Both the position numbers and the translations under genes were made by a program. The notes below the pieces were generated by a model. The model had not been told where the DNA came from. It did no database searches and saw only the letters and a list, made by a program, of their open reading frames with translations. DNA of 15,186 nucleotides from Rhizobacter sp. (GTDB lineage Bacteria > Pseudomonadota > Gammaproteobacteria > Burkholderiales > Burkholderiaceae_C), in the NCBI GenBank assembly GCA_025359585.1, contig JANYFX010000448.1:1-15186 (forward strand), written 5' to 3'. This document shows positions 1-6,158 of the stretch, piece after piece (the stretch's first letter is position 1; the number at the start of each line of letters is the position of its first letter).

Positions 1-1
1 C

Positions 2-400
2 GTCAGCCGGCCGATGGCAGCGCTCGAAGTCGACGCTGCCGGCGCGGTCTGGTTCTTCGTTGACCTGCGTTCTTCGCGGGTCGAATTTCTGCGTGTCGTG
101 AACCTGAGTTTTGTCGACGCTGCGCGCGGAACCTATGTCTCGCTCTCGGGCCGCGGCGAGATTCGTTCCGACCACTCGCACATCGAAAAGTTGTGGACAC
201 CGTTGGCCAAACCCTGGTTTCCAGACGGCCCGGACTCCACGAACCTCGCACTGCTGAAGTTCGTGCCGCACACCGCCGAGTACTGGGACGCACCGAACAG
301 CAGGATGGTGCGTTTGTTCGCGATGGCCGCCTCGGTCGTCGCCGGCAAACCCATCGGCATGGGCGATCACGCAAAGCTCAACTATTTGTCGGCGCATTGA
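2..400 (+). CDS. Pyridoxamine 5'-phosphate oxidase-like (general stress protein 26 type) protein, 5'-partial
   Basis: The gene is cut by the left window edge. The frame is open from base 2, and the residues before the first Met (V-S-R-P-M-A-A-L) look like the interior SRPM segment of this family, so the Met at position 14 is not the true start. About 132 residues are visible; the family is usually near 160-170. Visible family features are the FMN-barrel strand WFFVDLRSSRVEFLR, the strands VNLSFVDAARGTYVSLSGRGEI, then KLWTPLAKPWFPDGPDSTNLALLKF and AEYWDAPNSRM. This pattern matches split-barrel flavin/pyridoxal-phosphate-binding proteins annotated as general stress protein 26 (Pyrid_ox_like). 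Such proteins are cytoplasmic and their substrate is usually unknown. A collagen-like lipoprotein gene follows 28 nt downstream. The family call is fairly sure; the biochemical activity is not. Confidence 0.8.
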   Translation, partial: VSRPMAALEVDAAGAVWFFVDLRSSRVEFLRVVNLSFVDAARGTYVSLSGRGEIRSDHSHIEKLWTPLAKPWFPDGPDSTNLALLKFVPHTAEYWDAPNSRMVRLFAMAASVVAGKPIGMGDHAKLNYLSAH

Positions 401-428
401 CCGATTCAAACCCTTCAAAGGAATTCAC

Positions 429-683
429 ATGAACCGCACCCTTCTGATTTCGGCGCTGTTCGCAGCCTTCGCGATGAGCGCTTGCGACAAACCCACCGTG
501 GTCGCTGTTCCGGTCCCCGTGGCCACCCCCGGGCCCGCCGGCCCGGCCGGCGCCACAGGCGCCACCGGCAACACAGGCTCGATGGGCACGCAGGGCAACG
601 ACGGCAACACCGGCGCCACCGGCAAACCCGGCGAAGGCACCACGGTGATCGTGATGCCGGCCGCTTCGGCACCGGCGAACTGA
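429..683 (+). CDS. Small collagen-like (Gly-X-Y) lipoprotein
   Basis: An 84-residue protein. The start ATG is preceded by AAAGGA with good spacing. Residues 1-19 form a short lipoprotein-type signal peptide (MNRTLLISALFAAFAMSAC) with Cys19 as the probable lipidated residue. The -3 residue is Met rather than Leu, so the lipobox is slightly unusual. A Val/Pro-rich linker (22-34) leads into twelve uninterrupted Gly-X-Y triplets, G35 to G70, and a short tail TTVIVMPAASAPAN. Collagen-like triplets can form a triple helix in bacterial surface proteins, but twelve triplets is short for a stable one and the Y positions hold no run of Pro. By inference it is a cell-envelope lipoprotein exposing a flexible or trimeric stalk. 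No enzymatic domain is present. The DUF3309 gene follows after 34 nt and may be cotranscribed. Confidence 0.75.
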   Translation: MNRTLLISALFAAFAMSACDKPTVVAVPVPVATPGPAGPAGATGATGNTGSMGTQGNDGNTGATGKPGEGTTVIVMPAASAPAN

Positions 684-717
684 CACCGCTTCATTCAACA
701 ACAACGAGGAGAACACC

Positions 718-876
718 ATGACTCTGGGAACCATTCTGTTGATCGTGCTGATCCTGATGCTGATCGGCGCGCTGCCGAGCTGGGGGCACAGCAAGAGCTG
801 GGGCTACGGCCCGAGCGGCGGCCTCGGGCTGGTGGTTGTGGTGCTGATCGTGCTGTTGTTGATGGGGCGCATTTGA
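718..876 (+). CDS. DUF3309 family small membrane protein
   Basis: A 52-residue protein starting at an ATG preceded by GAGGAG. It has two hydrophobic stretches (about residues 3-18 and 37-50) flanking the polar loop LPSWGHSKSWGYGPSGG. This is the typical DUF3309 pattern: an N-terminal MTLGTILLIVLILMLIGALP, the central W-x-H-S-x-x-W-G-Y-G-P-S-G-G-L-G-L motif and a final LLLMGRI. Length and ends fit the family (about 50 residues). It should lie in the inner membrane; the function of the family is unknown. Its TGA stop overlaps the TTG that can start the next gene (TTGA), which suggests translational coupling. Confidence 0.88.
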   Translation: MTLGTILLIVLILMLIGALPSWGHSKSWGYGPSGGLGLVVVVLIVLLLMGRI

Positions 877-2222
877 AGCCTCGTTTCGACACCATGAGGG
901 GGCCCGCCAAAACGGCCGCGTGCATGCTGGCGGCTGGCGTGATGCTGGCCGCGCTCGCCGCGTGCGGCGAGGTGGCCACGCTGACCGTCTCGGCCGGCAC
1001 CGGGCCGCAGCCCACGCTGCCGGCGCCGGCGCCTTCGCTGATCCCGACCGTCAACATCGCCGCTGCGAAAGGCTGGGCGCCCGGCGCCATGCCGAAGGCG
1101 GCGGCAGGCACGCGTGTCGCGGCATTCGCCAGTGGCCTGGATCACCCGCGCTGGCTGCTCGTCTTGCCCAACGGCGACGTGCTGGTGGCCGAAACGAACG
1201 CGCCGCCGAAGCCCGACGACGGCAACGGCCTCAAGGGTTGGGTGATGGGCCTGGTGATGAAGCGCGCCGGTGCCGGCACGCCCAGCGCCAACCGCATCAC
1301 GCTGCTGCGCGACACCGACGGCGACGGCGTGGCCGATCTGAAATCGGTGTTGCTCGAAGACCTGAACTCGCCGTTCGGCATGGCGCTGATCGGCAACGAT
1401 CTCTACGTGGCCAACTCCGACGCGGTGATGAAGTTTCCATACACCGATGGTGACCTGCGCATCAAGGCGCCGGGCCTGAAAGTGCTCGAATTGCCGGCCG
1501 GTCCGATCAACCACCACTGGACCAAGAACCTGATTGCCAGCGCCGACGGCAGCAAGCTCTATGTCACCGTGGGCTCGAACAGCAACGTCGCCGAGCGCGG
1601 CCTGGAAGCCGAAGCCGAACGCGCGGCGATCTGGGAAGTCGACGTGAAGAACGGCGCGCACCGCGTCTTCGCTTCCGGCCTGCGCAACCCGAACGGCATG
1701 GCGTGGGAGCCGGCCAGCGCGGCGCTCTGGACCGTGGTGAACGAACGCGACGAGATCGGCAGCGACCTAGTGCCCGACTACATGACATCCGTGCGCGACG
1801 GCGCCTTCTACGGCTGGCCGTTCAGCTACTACGGTCAGCACGTGGACGAACGCGTGAAACCGCCGCAGCCCGAGATGGTGGCCAAGGCGATCGCGCCCGA
1901 CTACGCGCTCGGGCCGCACACCGCCTCGCTCGGCCTCGTCTCGTCGGCGGGCACGACACTGCCGGCGCCGTTCGCGAGTGGCATGTTCGTCGGCCAGCAC
2001 GGCTCGTGGAACCGCCGGCCGCACAGCGGCTACAAGGTCATCTTCGTGCCCTTCGCCGCAGGCAAGCCTGCGGGTGAGCCGGTCGATGTGCTGACCGGTT
2101 TCCTGAGCGAAGAAGGCGCGGCCTGGGGCCGGCCGGTCGGTGTGGCGATCGACAAACAGGGCGCCTTGCTGGTGGCCGACGATGTCGGCAACGTGGTCTG
2201 GCGCGTGAGCGCCAAACCGTGA
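873..2222 (+). CDS. PQQ-dependent sugar/sorbosone dehydrogenase-like lipoprotein (beta-propeller)
   Basis: A 449-residue protein of the soluble glucose/L-sorbosone dehydrogenase class (COG2133 type), which oxidises aldoses in the periplasm using PQQ. The N-terminus is a lipoprotein signal ending in LAALAAC, so it is probably membrane-anchored outside the cytoplasm. The propeller begins with ASGLDHPRWLLVLPNGDVLVAETN. Other landmarks are a calcium-loop-like D147-T-D-G-D-G-V-A-D, SPFGMAL, H214-H215-W (the region of the catalytic His in this class), FASGLRNPNGMAWEP, NERDEIGSDLVPDYM, GQHGSWNRRPHSGYKVIFVPF and GRPVGVAIDKQGALLVADDVGNVVWRV. The start is uncertain: TTG 873 overlaps the upstream stop by 4 nt and has GGGG upstream, while ATG 894 gives a neater signal peptide but has no visible ribosome site. 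Substrate and PQQ use are inferred from the family only. Confidence 0.87.
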   Translation: MKPRFDTMRGPAKTAACMLAAGVMLAALAACGEVATLTVSAGTGPQPTLPAPAPSLIPTVNIAAAKGWAPGAMPKAAAGTRVAAFASGLDHPRWLLVLPNGDVLVAETNAPPKPDDGNGLKGWVMGLVMKRAGAGTPSANRITLLRDTDGDGVADLKSVLLEDLNSPFGMALIGNDLYVANSDAVMKFPYTDGDLRIKAPGLKVLELPAGPINHHWTKNLIASADGSKLYVTVGSNSNVAERGLEAEAERAAIWEVDVKNGAHRVFASGLRNPNGMAWEPASAALWTVVNERDEIGSDLVPDYMTSVRDGAFYGWPFSYYGQHVDERVKPPQPEMVAKAIAPDYALGPHTASLGLVSSAGTTLPAPFASGMFVGQHGSWNRRPHSGYKVIFVPFAAGKPAGEPVDVLTGFLSEEGAAWGRPVGVAIDKQGALLVADDVGNVVWRVSAKP

Positions 2223-2231
2223 GCCGAAGGC

Positions 2232-2246
2232 CGGCCATACTGGCCG
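2232..2246. other. Short inverted repeat after the dehydrogenase gene
   Basis: CGGCCA-TAC-TGGCCG, a perfect 6-bp-arm hairpin just downstream of the dehydrogenase stop and 25 nt before the next ATG. No T-run follows, so it is not a standard intrinsic terminator. It may be chance in GC-rich DNA. Confidence 0.35.
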
Positions 2247-2271
2247 CCGCCTGCAACTCCAGCGTCAGCCC

Positions 2272-2679
2272 ATGACCAAGTACCTCGTCGCTTACGGCGC
2301 CACACTGACCGTGATGGTCGCGCTCGATCTGCTGTGGCTCGGGCTGATCGCCAAGCCCATTTACCAACAAGGCATCGGCCACCTGATGGGCGAGTCGCCG
2401 AAGATCGCGGTGGCCGTGCTCTTCTATGCGCTCTACGCCGCGGGGCTGGTGTTTTTCGCGGTGGCGGCGCACCCGCCCGGCGACGCGTGGGGCAAGACCT
2501 TGTTGTGGGCCGCGCTGTTCGGCTTCTTCGCGTACGCCACCTACGACCTGACCAACCTCGCCACGCTGAAGGGCTGGCCGGTCGGCATGTCGCTGATCGA
2601 CATGGCCTGGGGCTGCGTGGTCAGCACCGTCTCGGCAGCCGCGGGCAAGTTCGCGCTCGACCGGTTCGTCGCCGGCTGA
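2272..2679 (+). CDS. DUF2177 family integral membrane protein
   Basis: A 135-residue protein with about four hydrophobic segments: residues 5-27, about 44-65, about 73-91 and about 105-124. The family signature is clear: an N-terminal VALDLLWLGLIAKPIYQQGIGHLM, a central FFAYATYDLTNLATLKGWP and SLIDMAWGCVVS. The length is normal for DUF2177. It should sit in the inner membrane; no function is established for the family. The region before the ATG (CAGCGTCAGCCC) carries no good Shine-Dalgarno sequence, so translation may be weak or leaderless, or the real start may differ. The ATG is supported by the family N-terminus, which normally begins right before the first membrane helix. Confidence 0.88.
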   Translation: MTKYLVAYGATLTVMVALDLLWLGLIAKPIYQQGIGHLMGESPKIAVAVLFYALYAAGLVFFAVAAHPPGDAWGKTLLWAALFGFFAYATYDLTNLATLKGWPVGMSLIDMAWGCVVSTVSAAAGKFALDRFVAG

Positions 2680-2693
2680 GGTGTCGGCCGAGG

Positions 2694-2714
2694 CCTTGAA
2701 ACCTCCTTGAAACC
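2694..2714 (+). repeat. Two direct repeats, 11-bp period, upstream of the RHH regulator
   Basis: CCTTGAAACC occurs at 2694-2703 and again exactly at 2705-2714, separated by one base, so the copies lie about one helical turn apart. The second copy runs into the 18-bp palindrome. Each contains TTGAAA, a good match to a sigma70 -35 hexamer. The copy at 2696-2701 is 17-18 bp from weak -10-like bases inside the palindrome. Confidence 0.6.
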
Positions 2715-2729
2715 ATCCATATGGATGGT
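2712..2729. promoter_or_regulatory. Perfect 18-bp palindrome, candidate operator for the RHH regulator
   Basis: ACCATCCATATGGATGGT is its own reverse complement over all 18 bases. It lies directly before the Shine-Dalgarno region (GAGGAGGG, 2732-2739) of the ribbon-helix-helix gene. Ribbon-helix-helix proteins commonly repress their own promoter by binding palindromes or direct repeats, so this is the natural candidate operator. That link is inferred from position and symmetry; no binding is shown. Confidence 0.65.
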
Positions 2730-2743
2730 ACGAGGAGGGTCAC

Positions 2744-3172
2744 ATGACACAGAAAACCGCAGCGCCGCTGGCGAAAGTTGCCGACTCCGAGAAGATCACG
2801 ATCAACCTCGGCTTCGTCGATCTCGGGCAGATCGACCTGCTGGTCGCCGAAGGTTTCTACGGCAACCGCAGCGACTTCATCCGCACCGCCATTCGAAACC
2901 ACATCGGCCAGCATGCCGACGCGGTGAAACAGGTGGTGGCGCGCAAGACACTCGTGCTCGGCTTGCAGCACTTCAGCGCGGCCGATCTGCGCGCGGTGAA
3001 AGCCGCGAAACAGAAGCTGCGCATCCGCGTGCTCGGCCTGGCCACCATCGCGCACGACGTGGAGCCCGAGCTCGCGCTCGCCACCATCGAATCGATCGAC
3101 GTGCTGGGTGCCTTGCACGCCAGCCCTGCGGTGAAAGCCGCGCTGAACACCCGATCCGGAAAGAACAAATGA
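2744..3172 (+). CDS. CopG-like ribbon-helix-helix transcriptional regulator
   Basis: A 142-residue protein with a very strong ribosome site (GAGGAGGG) before the ATG. Residues 16-57 form a ribbon-helix-helix unit: strand EKITINLGFVDL (16-27), helix QIDLLVAEGF (29-38), turn YGNRSD (39-44), helix FIRTAIRNHIGQH (45-57). In this fold the strand from two subunits reads the DNA major groove. The remaining 85 residues (AVKQVVARKTLVLGLQHFSAADLRAVKAAKQKLRIRVLG...) are a C-terminal domain I do not recognise, rich in beta/alpha alternation. It may sense a ligand or a partner, by inference. Its stop overlaps the esterase start (ATGA), so the two are translationally coupled. A perfect palindrome and direct repeats sit just upstream and suggest autoregulation. 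It could also be read as an antitoxin, but no toxin-sized partner is adjacent. Confidence 0.85.
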   Translation: MTQKTAAPLAKVADSEKITINLGFVDLGQIDLLVAEGFYGNRSDFIRTAIRNHIGQHADAVKQVVARKTLVLGLQHFSAADLRAVKAAKQKLRIRVLGLATIAHDVEPELALATIESIDVLGALHASPAVKAALNTRSGKNK

Positions 3173-4269
3173 TTGAAACTCTGCAAGTCCTGATGCGCTC
3201 GGCCACGAAGCTGACGCAGGCCGGGCGTTTGAGCGAAGCCACCCAGGCGATCCAGCGTGCGTTGAGCGGCGTCGGCACGAGGCCGCGCGAAACACCAGCG
3301 CATGCGCTTCCCGACACAGCGCCGATGGTGCTCGACGGCTGTGTGTTCGAGGTGCCCGAACCCGGCGCCGCCGCAGCCACGCCCACAGCGGCCGCGTTCA
3401 CCGGTGGCACGCACACGCATGCCACGCTGACACGCGCCTACAAGCTCTTCGTGCCGCCCGGCCGCGCCGAGCGCCCGCGCGCGCTGGTGGTGATGCTGCA
3501 CGGCTGCACGCAAGACCCCGACGACTTCGCCGCCGGCACCGGAATGAACACCTGTGCCCTCGAACAGGGCTTCGTGGTGCTCTACCCCGCACAGTCGCAA
3601 GACGCCAACCCGTCACGCTGCTGGAACTGGTTCAAGCACAACCACCAGCAGCGTGGCAGTGGCGAGCCGGCCTTGATCGCCAGCATGACGACTGCGGTGA
3701 TGAAAGAGCAGGGCATCGACCCGGTGCGGGTCTATGTCGCCGGCCTGTCGGCCGGGGGCGCGATGGCGACGATCGTGGCCGAGGCCTACCCGGACATTTT
3801 TGCAGCCGTCGGCGTGCACTCCGGTCTGCCGCGTGGCGCGGCGAGCAGCGTGCCCGAGGCCTTGTCGGTCATGAACATCGGCGTGGCCGGCACCGGCCAG
3901 CCCGCTCGCAGCCGCCGCGTCGAGGCCGCGTCGAGTGCGCACGTGCCCACGATCGTGTTCCACGGCGACCAGGACCGCACGGTGCACCCGCGCAACGGTG
4001 AGCAGGTGATCGCCGCCGCGCTCGGCGGCACGGCCGCCGGCGCTGCGCGTGTCGAGCAGGGTGTGTCGCGCCAGGGCCGGCGTTACACGCGCTCGACCCA
4101 CGTCGGCGAAGGTGGCAGCGCGCTGGCCGAGCACTGGCTGCTGCACGGCGCCGGCCACGCCTGGTCGGGCGGCCAGGCTGCCGGCTCGTACACCGACGCG
4201 GCGGGGCCTGACGCCAGCCGCGAGATGCTGCGGTTTTTCTTCGAGCACCCGCTGCGGCCGCCTCGCTGA
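3169..4269 (+). CDS. PHB depolymerase family esterase
   Basis: A 366-residue alpha/beta hydrolase of the esterase_phb/LpqC family. The ATG overlaps the regulator stop by 4 nt (ATGA). The frame is open further upstream, but that part overlaps the regulator gene and is not coding. An N-terminal helical segment (about 1-35, LMRSATKLTQAGRLSEATQAIQRAL) precedes the catalytic domain. Motifs: oxyanion region H111-G-C-T, nucleophile box G192-L-S194-A-G, acid region H265-G-D-Q-D269 with V-H-P-R-N after it, and G-A-G-H330-A-W. I see no signal peptide, so it is probably cytoplasmic and could act on intracellular polyhydroxybutyrate or on soluble esters; the substrate is inference. The pairing with an RHH gene suggests the regulator controls ester turnover. 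A strong terminator follows directly after the stop. Confidence 0.9.
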   Translation: MIETLQVLMRSATKLTQAGRLSEATQAIQRALSGVGTRPRETPAHALPDTAPMVLDGCVFEVPEPGAAAATPTAAAFTGGTHTHATLTRAYKLFVPPGRAERPRALVVMLHGCTQDPDDFAAGTGMNTCALEQGFVVLYPAQSQDANPSRCWNWFKHNHQQRGSGEPALIASMTTAVMKEQGIDPVRVYVAGLSAGGAMATIVAEAYPDIFAAVGVHSGLPRGAASSVPEALSVMNIGVAGTGQPARSRRVEAASSAHVPTIVFHGDQDRTVHPRNGEQVIAAALGGTAAGAARVEQGVSRQGRRYTRSTHVGEGGSALAEHWLLHGAGHAWSGGQAAGSYTDAAGPDASREMLRFFFEHPLRPPR

Positions 4270-4278
4270 GAGGGCGTG

Positions 4279-4306
4279 CGCTGCGCGCCGAACGCGCAGC
4301 GGTTTT
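4279..4306 (+). terminator. Intrinsic terminator after the esterase gene
   Basis: A perfect 9-bp stem CGCTGCGCG / CGCGCAGCG with a 5-nt loop (CCGAA), followed by GTTTT. It lies 10 nt after the esterase stop and ends the RHH-esterase operon. The remaining 140 nt before the next start (4307-4446) hold nothing I can name. Confidence 0.8.
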
Positions 4307-4446
4307 GTATGTGCGCTGACGTTCAGACGGAACGCTCGCCGGTGGCTACAAGCGGATTCGGGCGGCATCGAGCGCCGGTCCCCCGTTCGTTTCAACTGAC
4401 CGCAGGCATGGCGCTGCGGACGTATCCACTCCACGAAGGGTTCAGC

Positions 4447-5201
4447 ATGAGCCGAACCGCGCCCCTCGGCCCGCTCAAGGACCAAAGCCTTGCGCGAGCT
4501 TTTTTGGTCACGCCACAGGCCGAAGATGGCACGCCCGTTCGGCCGGCGACCACAAGTTCGCCAGGCGTTTCATCGGATGTTGCGTTCAGGGACTGGGACG
4601 GCCTGCTGAGCGCCGTCAAGTTCTGGCGCGTGATCAACTGAGCGCCACGCAAGCCGACGAGCAGCGGGCACGCCACCTCGCTTCGCACGACAGCCTGACG
4701 GGGCTGCCGAACCGCAGCTGCTTTCACGAGCGGCTCGGTCGGGCGCTGGCCGATCCCGAGCTGCGACGTCAGGGGCTGGCGCTGCTGTACCTCGACCTCG
4801 ACGGCTTCAAGTCGATCAACGACGAACACGGCCACGACGCCGGCGACGAAATGCTGCGCATCGTGGCGGCGCGGCTGGCGCGAACGGGCCGGGCCGACGA
4901 CATGGTCAACCGTGTCGGCGGAGACGAGTACGCGTGCCTGCTGGCCGATGTGCCGAGCCGCGAGCAGCTCAGCCACCTGGCCTGCAAGATGTTCGACGCC
5001 GTGGGGGCGCCGATGAAGATCGGCCAGCTCAAGCTCACGGTTCACGCCAGCATCGGCATCGCGATCTGCCCGAGCGATGGTGCGAGCACCGAAGCCTTGG
5101 TCAAGAGCGCCGACGAAGCGATGTACCGCGCCAAGCGGCAGAACACCGGCTATGCCTTCTTCGCGGAAGCGGCGGGCCAGGATTCGCGGGTCACCGAGTA
5201 G
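4447..5201 (+). pseudogene. Frame-broken GGDEF diguanylate cyclase
   Basis: ATG 4447 has a good ribosome site (GAAGGG) and opens a 64-codon frame (MSRTAPLGPLKDQSLARAFL ... FRDWDGLLSAVKFWRVIN) that ends at TGA 4639-4641. The last 19 codons before that stop all end in G or C, so this part looks coding. From 4641 the -1 frame continues as LSATQADEQRARHLASHDSLTGLPNR and a complete GGDEF domain: DLDGFKSINDEHGHDAGDE, inhibitory-site RADD, the active motif GGDEY at 4917-4931, SIGIAICPSDG and ADEAMYRAKRQNTGYAF. The second frame has no ATG, GTG or TTG from 4443 to the ATG at 4851, which is already inside the domain. Either a deletion or frameshift broke the gene (most likely), or the sequence has an error, or translation restarts at CTG 4638 (CTGA overlap). 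If made, the domain has the residues to synthesise cyclic di-GMP and to be product-inhibited. Confidence 0.7.
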
Positions 5202-5232
5202 CCGCTCGCGCAGCGTGCGCTGCCGCCTTCGT

Positions 5233-5246
5233 TTGATCTTCGTCAA
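5233..5246. promoter_or_regulatory. FNR/ANR-type box upstream of the stress-protein/arc operon
   Basis: TTGAT-CTTC-GTCAA matches the FNR/ANR consensus TTGAT-N4-ATCAA at 9 of 10 specified bases. A -10-like hexamer GATGAT (5269-5274, 4 of 6 to TATAAT) predicts a start near 5281, which places the box centre at about -41.5, the class II activator position. Anaerobic activation of arginine deiminase operons by ANR is established in Pseudomonas; its use here is inferred. Confidence 0.68.
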
Positions 5247-5328
5247 CCGATCGCCCTGGGTGCAGGCCGATGATGGTGGTGGCCATCTCGTGGCATAGCG
5301 AACCCGCAACACGCCAGGGAGACGAATC

Positions 5329-6156
5329 GTGAACTGCAAGAGTTTGATGGTGCATCTGGAGCTGGGCCGCCCGAATGCGAATTTGCTGCGCATCACGGCC
5401 GATCTGGCCGAAAGGTTCGACGCCGCCGTGATCGGCGTGGCCGCCTGCCAGCCGATGCAGATGGTCTACGGCGATGGTTATGTCTCCGGTGAACTGATCG
5501 AGCAGGACCGCAGCGAAATCGCGCTCGAAATGAAGAAAGCCGAGGCCGAGTTCCGCGGCGTGCTCGCGGCCCGGGCGCCGAAGCTCAGCTGGCGCTCGAC
5601 CGAGATGTACGCCTCGCTCGCCGACTACCTGGCGCGCGAGGCGCGTTGCGCCGATCTGGTCATCACCGGCGTCTCGACCGGCGACCTGTTCGACGCGTCG
5701 CGGGCCGTGAACACCGGTGCTCTCGTCATGCAGGTGGGCCGGCCGGTGTTGGTGGTGCCGTCGGCAGTGCCCGAACTCAAACTCGAACGTGTGCTGGTCG
5801 GCTGGAAAGACACGCGCGAAACCCGGCGTGCGGTGTCCGACGCCTTGCCGCTGCTCGCGCAGGCCGCGCACGTGAGCGTGGTCGAGATCGCCGCCGAAGA
5901 AGACATGACGGACGCCCGCGCGCGCCTCGCCGACGTGGCGAGCTGGTTGCTGCGCCACGGCATCAATGCCGAGCCCGTCGTGGCGCGTTCCACGAACGAC
6001 GACGCGACGCGGTTGTCGGCCATCGCGCAGGAACAAGGCGCCGACGTGATCGTCGCCGGCGCGTATGGGCACAGCCGCTTGCGCGAATGGGCGCTGGGCG
6101 GCGTGACGCGCGACCTGCTGCTGCGCACCGACCGCTGCTCTTTCGTGTCGCACTGA
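5329..6156 (+). CDS. Tandem-domain universal stress protein (UspA family)
   Basis: A 275-residue cytoplasmic protein made of two Usp folds, about residues 1-145 and 150-275. The GTG start is chosen because AGGGAG lies 7 nt upstream; ATG 5347 is the alternative but has no ribosome site. The second domain keeps most of the nucleotide-binding loop, G244-A-Y-G247-H-S-R-L-R-E-W-A-L-G-G-V-T. The equivalent loop in the first domain (TGVSTGDLFDASRAVNTGAL) is degenerate, so only one half probably binds ATP. The arcD start lies 2 nt after its stop, so it is the first gene of the arc operon. An FNR-like box lies upstream. Universal stress proteins induced by oxygen limitation help survival on arginine or pyruvate fermentation in Pseudomonas, which fits this context; the exact role here is inference. 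Confidence 0.88.
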   Translation: MNCKSLMVHLELGRPNANLLRITADLAERFDAAVIGVAACQPMQMVYGDGYVSGELIEQDRSEIALEMKKAEAEFRGVLAARAPKLSWRSTEMYASLADYLAREARCADLVITGVSTGDLFDASRAVNTGALVMQVGRPVLVVPSAVPELKLERVLVGWKDTRETRRAVSDALPLLAQAAHVSVVEIAAEEDMTDARARLADVASWLLRHGINAEPVVARSTNDDATRLSAIAQEQGADVIVAGAYGHSRLREWALGGVTRDLLLRTDRCSFVSH

Positions 6157-6158
6157 GC

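Noticed and set aside
396..408. TTGACCGATTCAA as an FNR box before the collagen-like gene
   Set aside because: The half-sites are 13 bp overall instead of 14 and one base of each half differs from consensus.
2707..3168. Upstream extension of the esterase reading frame
   Set aside because: It overlaps the RHH regulator in another frame, is Arg-rich and not protein-like. The ATG at 3169 in the ATGA overlap is the better start.
4276..4446. Upstream extension of the frame that begins the diguanylate cyclase
   Set aside because: It overlaps the terminator region, has mixed third positions and no ribosome site. ATG 4447 has GAAGGG.
4500..4505. Run of six T as a programmed frameshift site for the GGDEF gene
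   Set aside because: The first frame still shows strong coding bias for over 100 nt beyond it, up to 4638, so the frame change happens later. No slippery heptamer is near the real junction.
5210..5223. GCAGC-GTGC-GCTGC hairpin after the GGDEF gene
   Set aside because: Short 5-bp stem with no T-run directly behind it; common by chance at this base composition.
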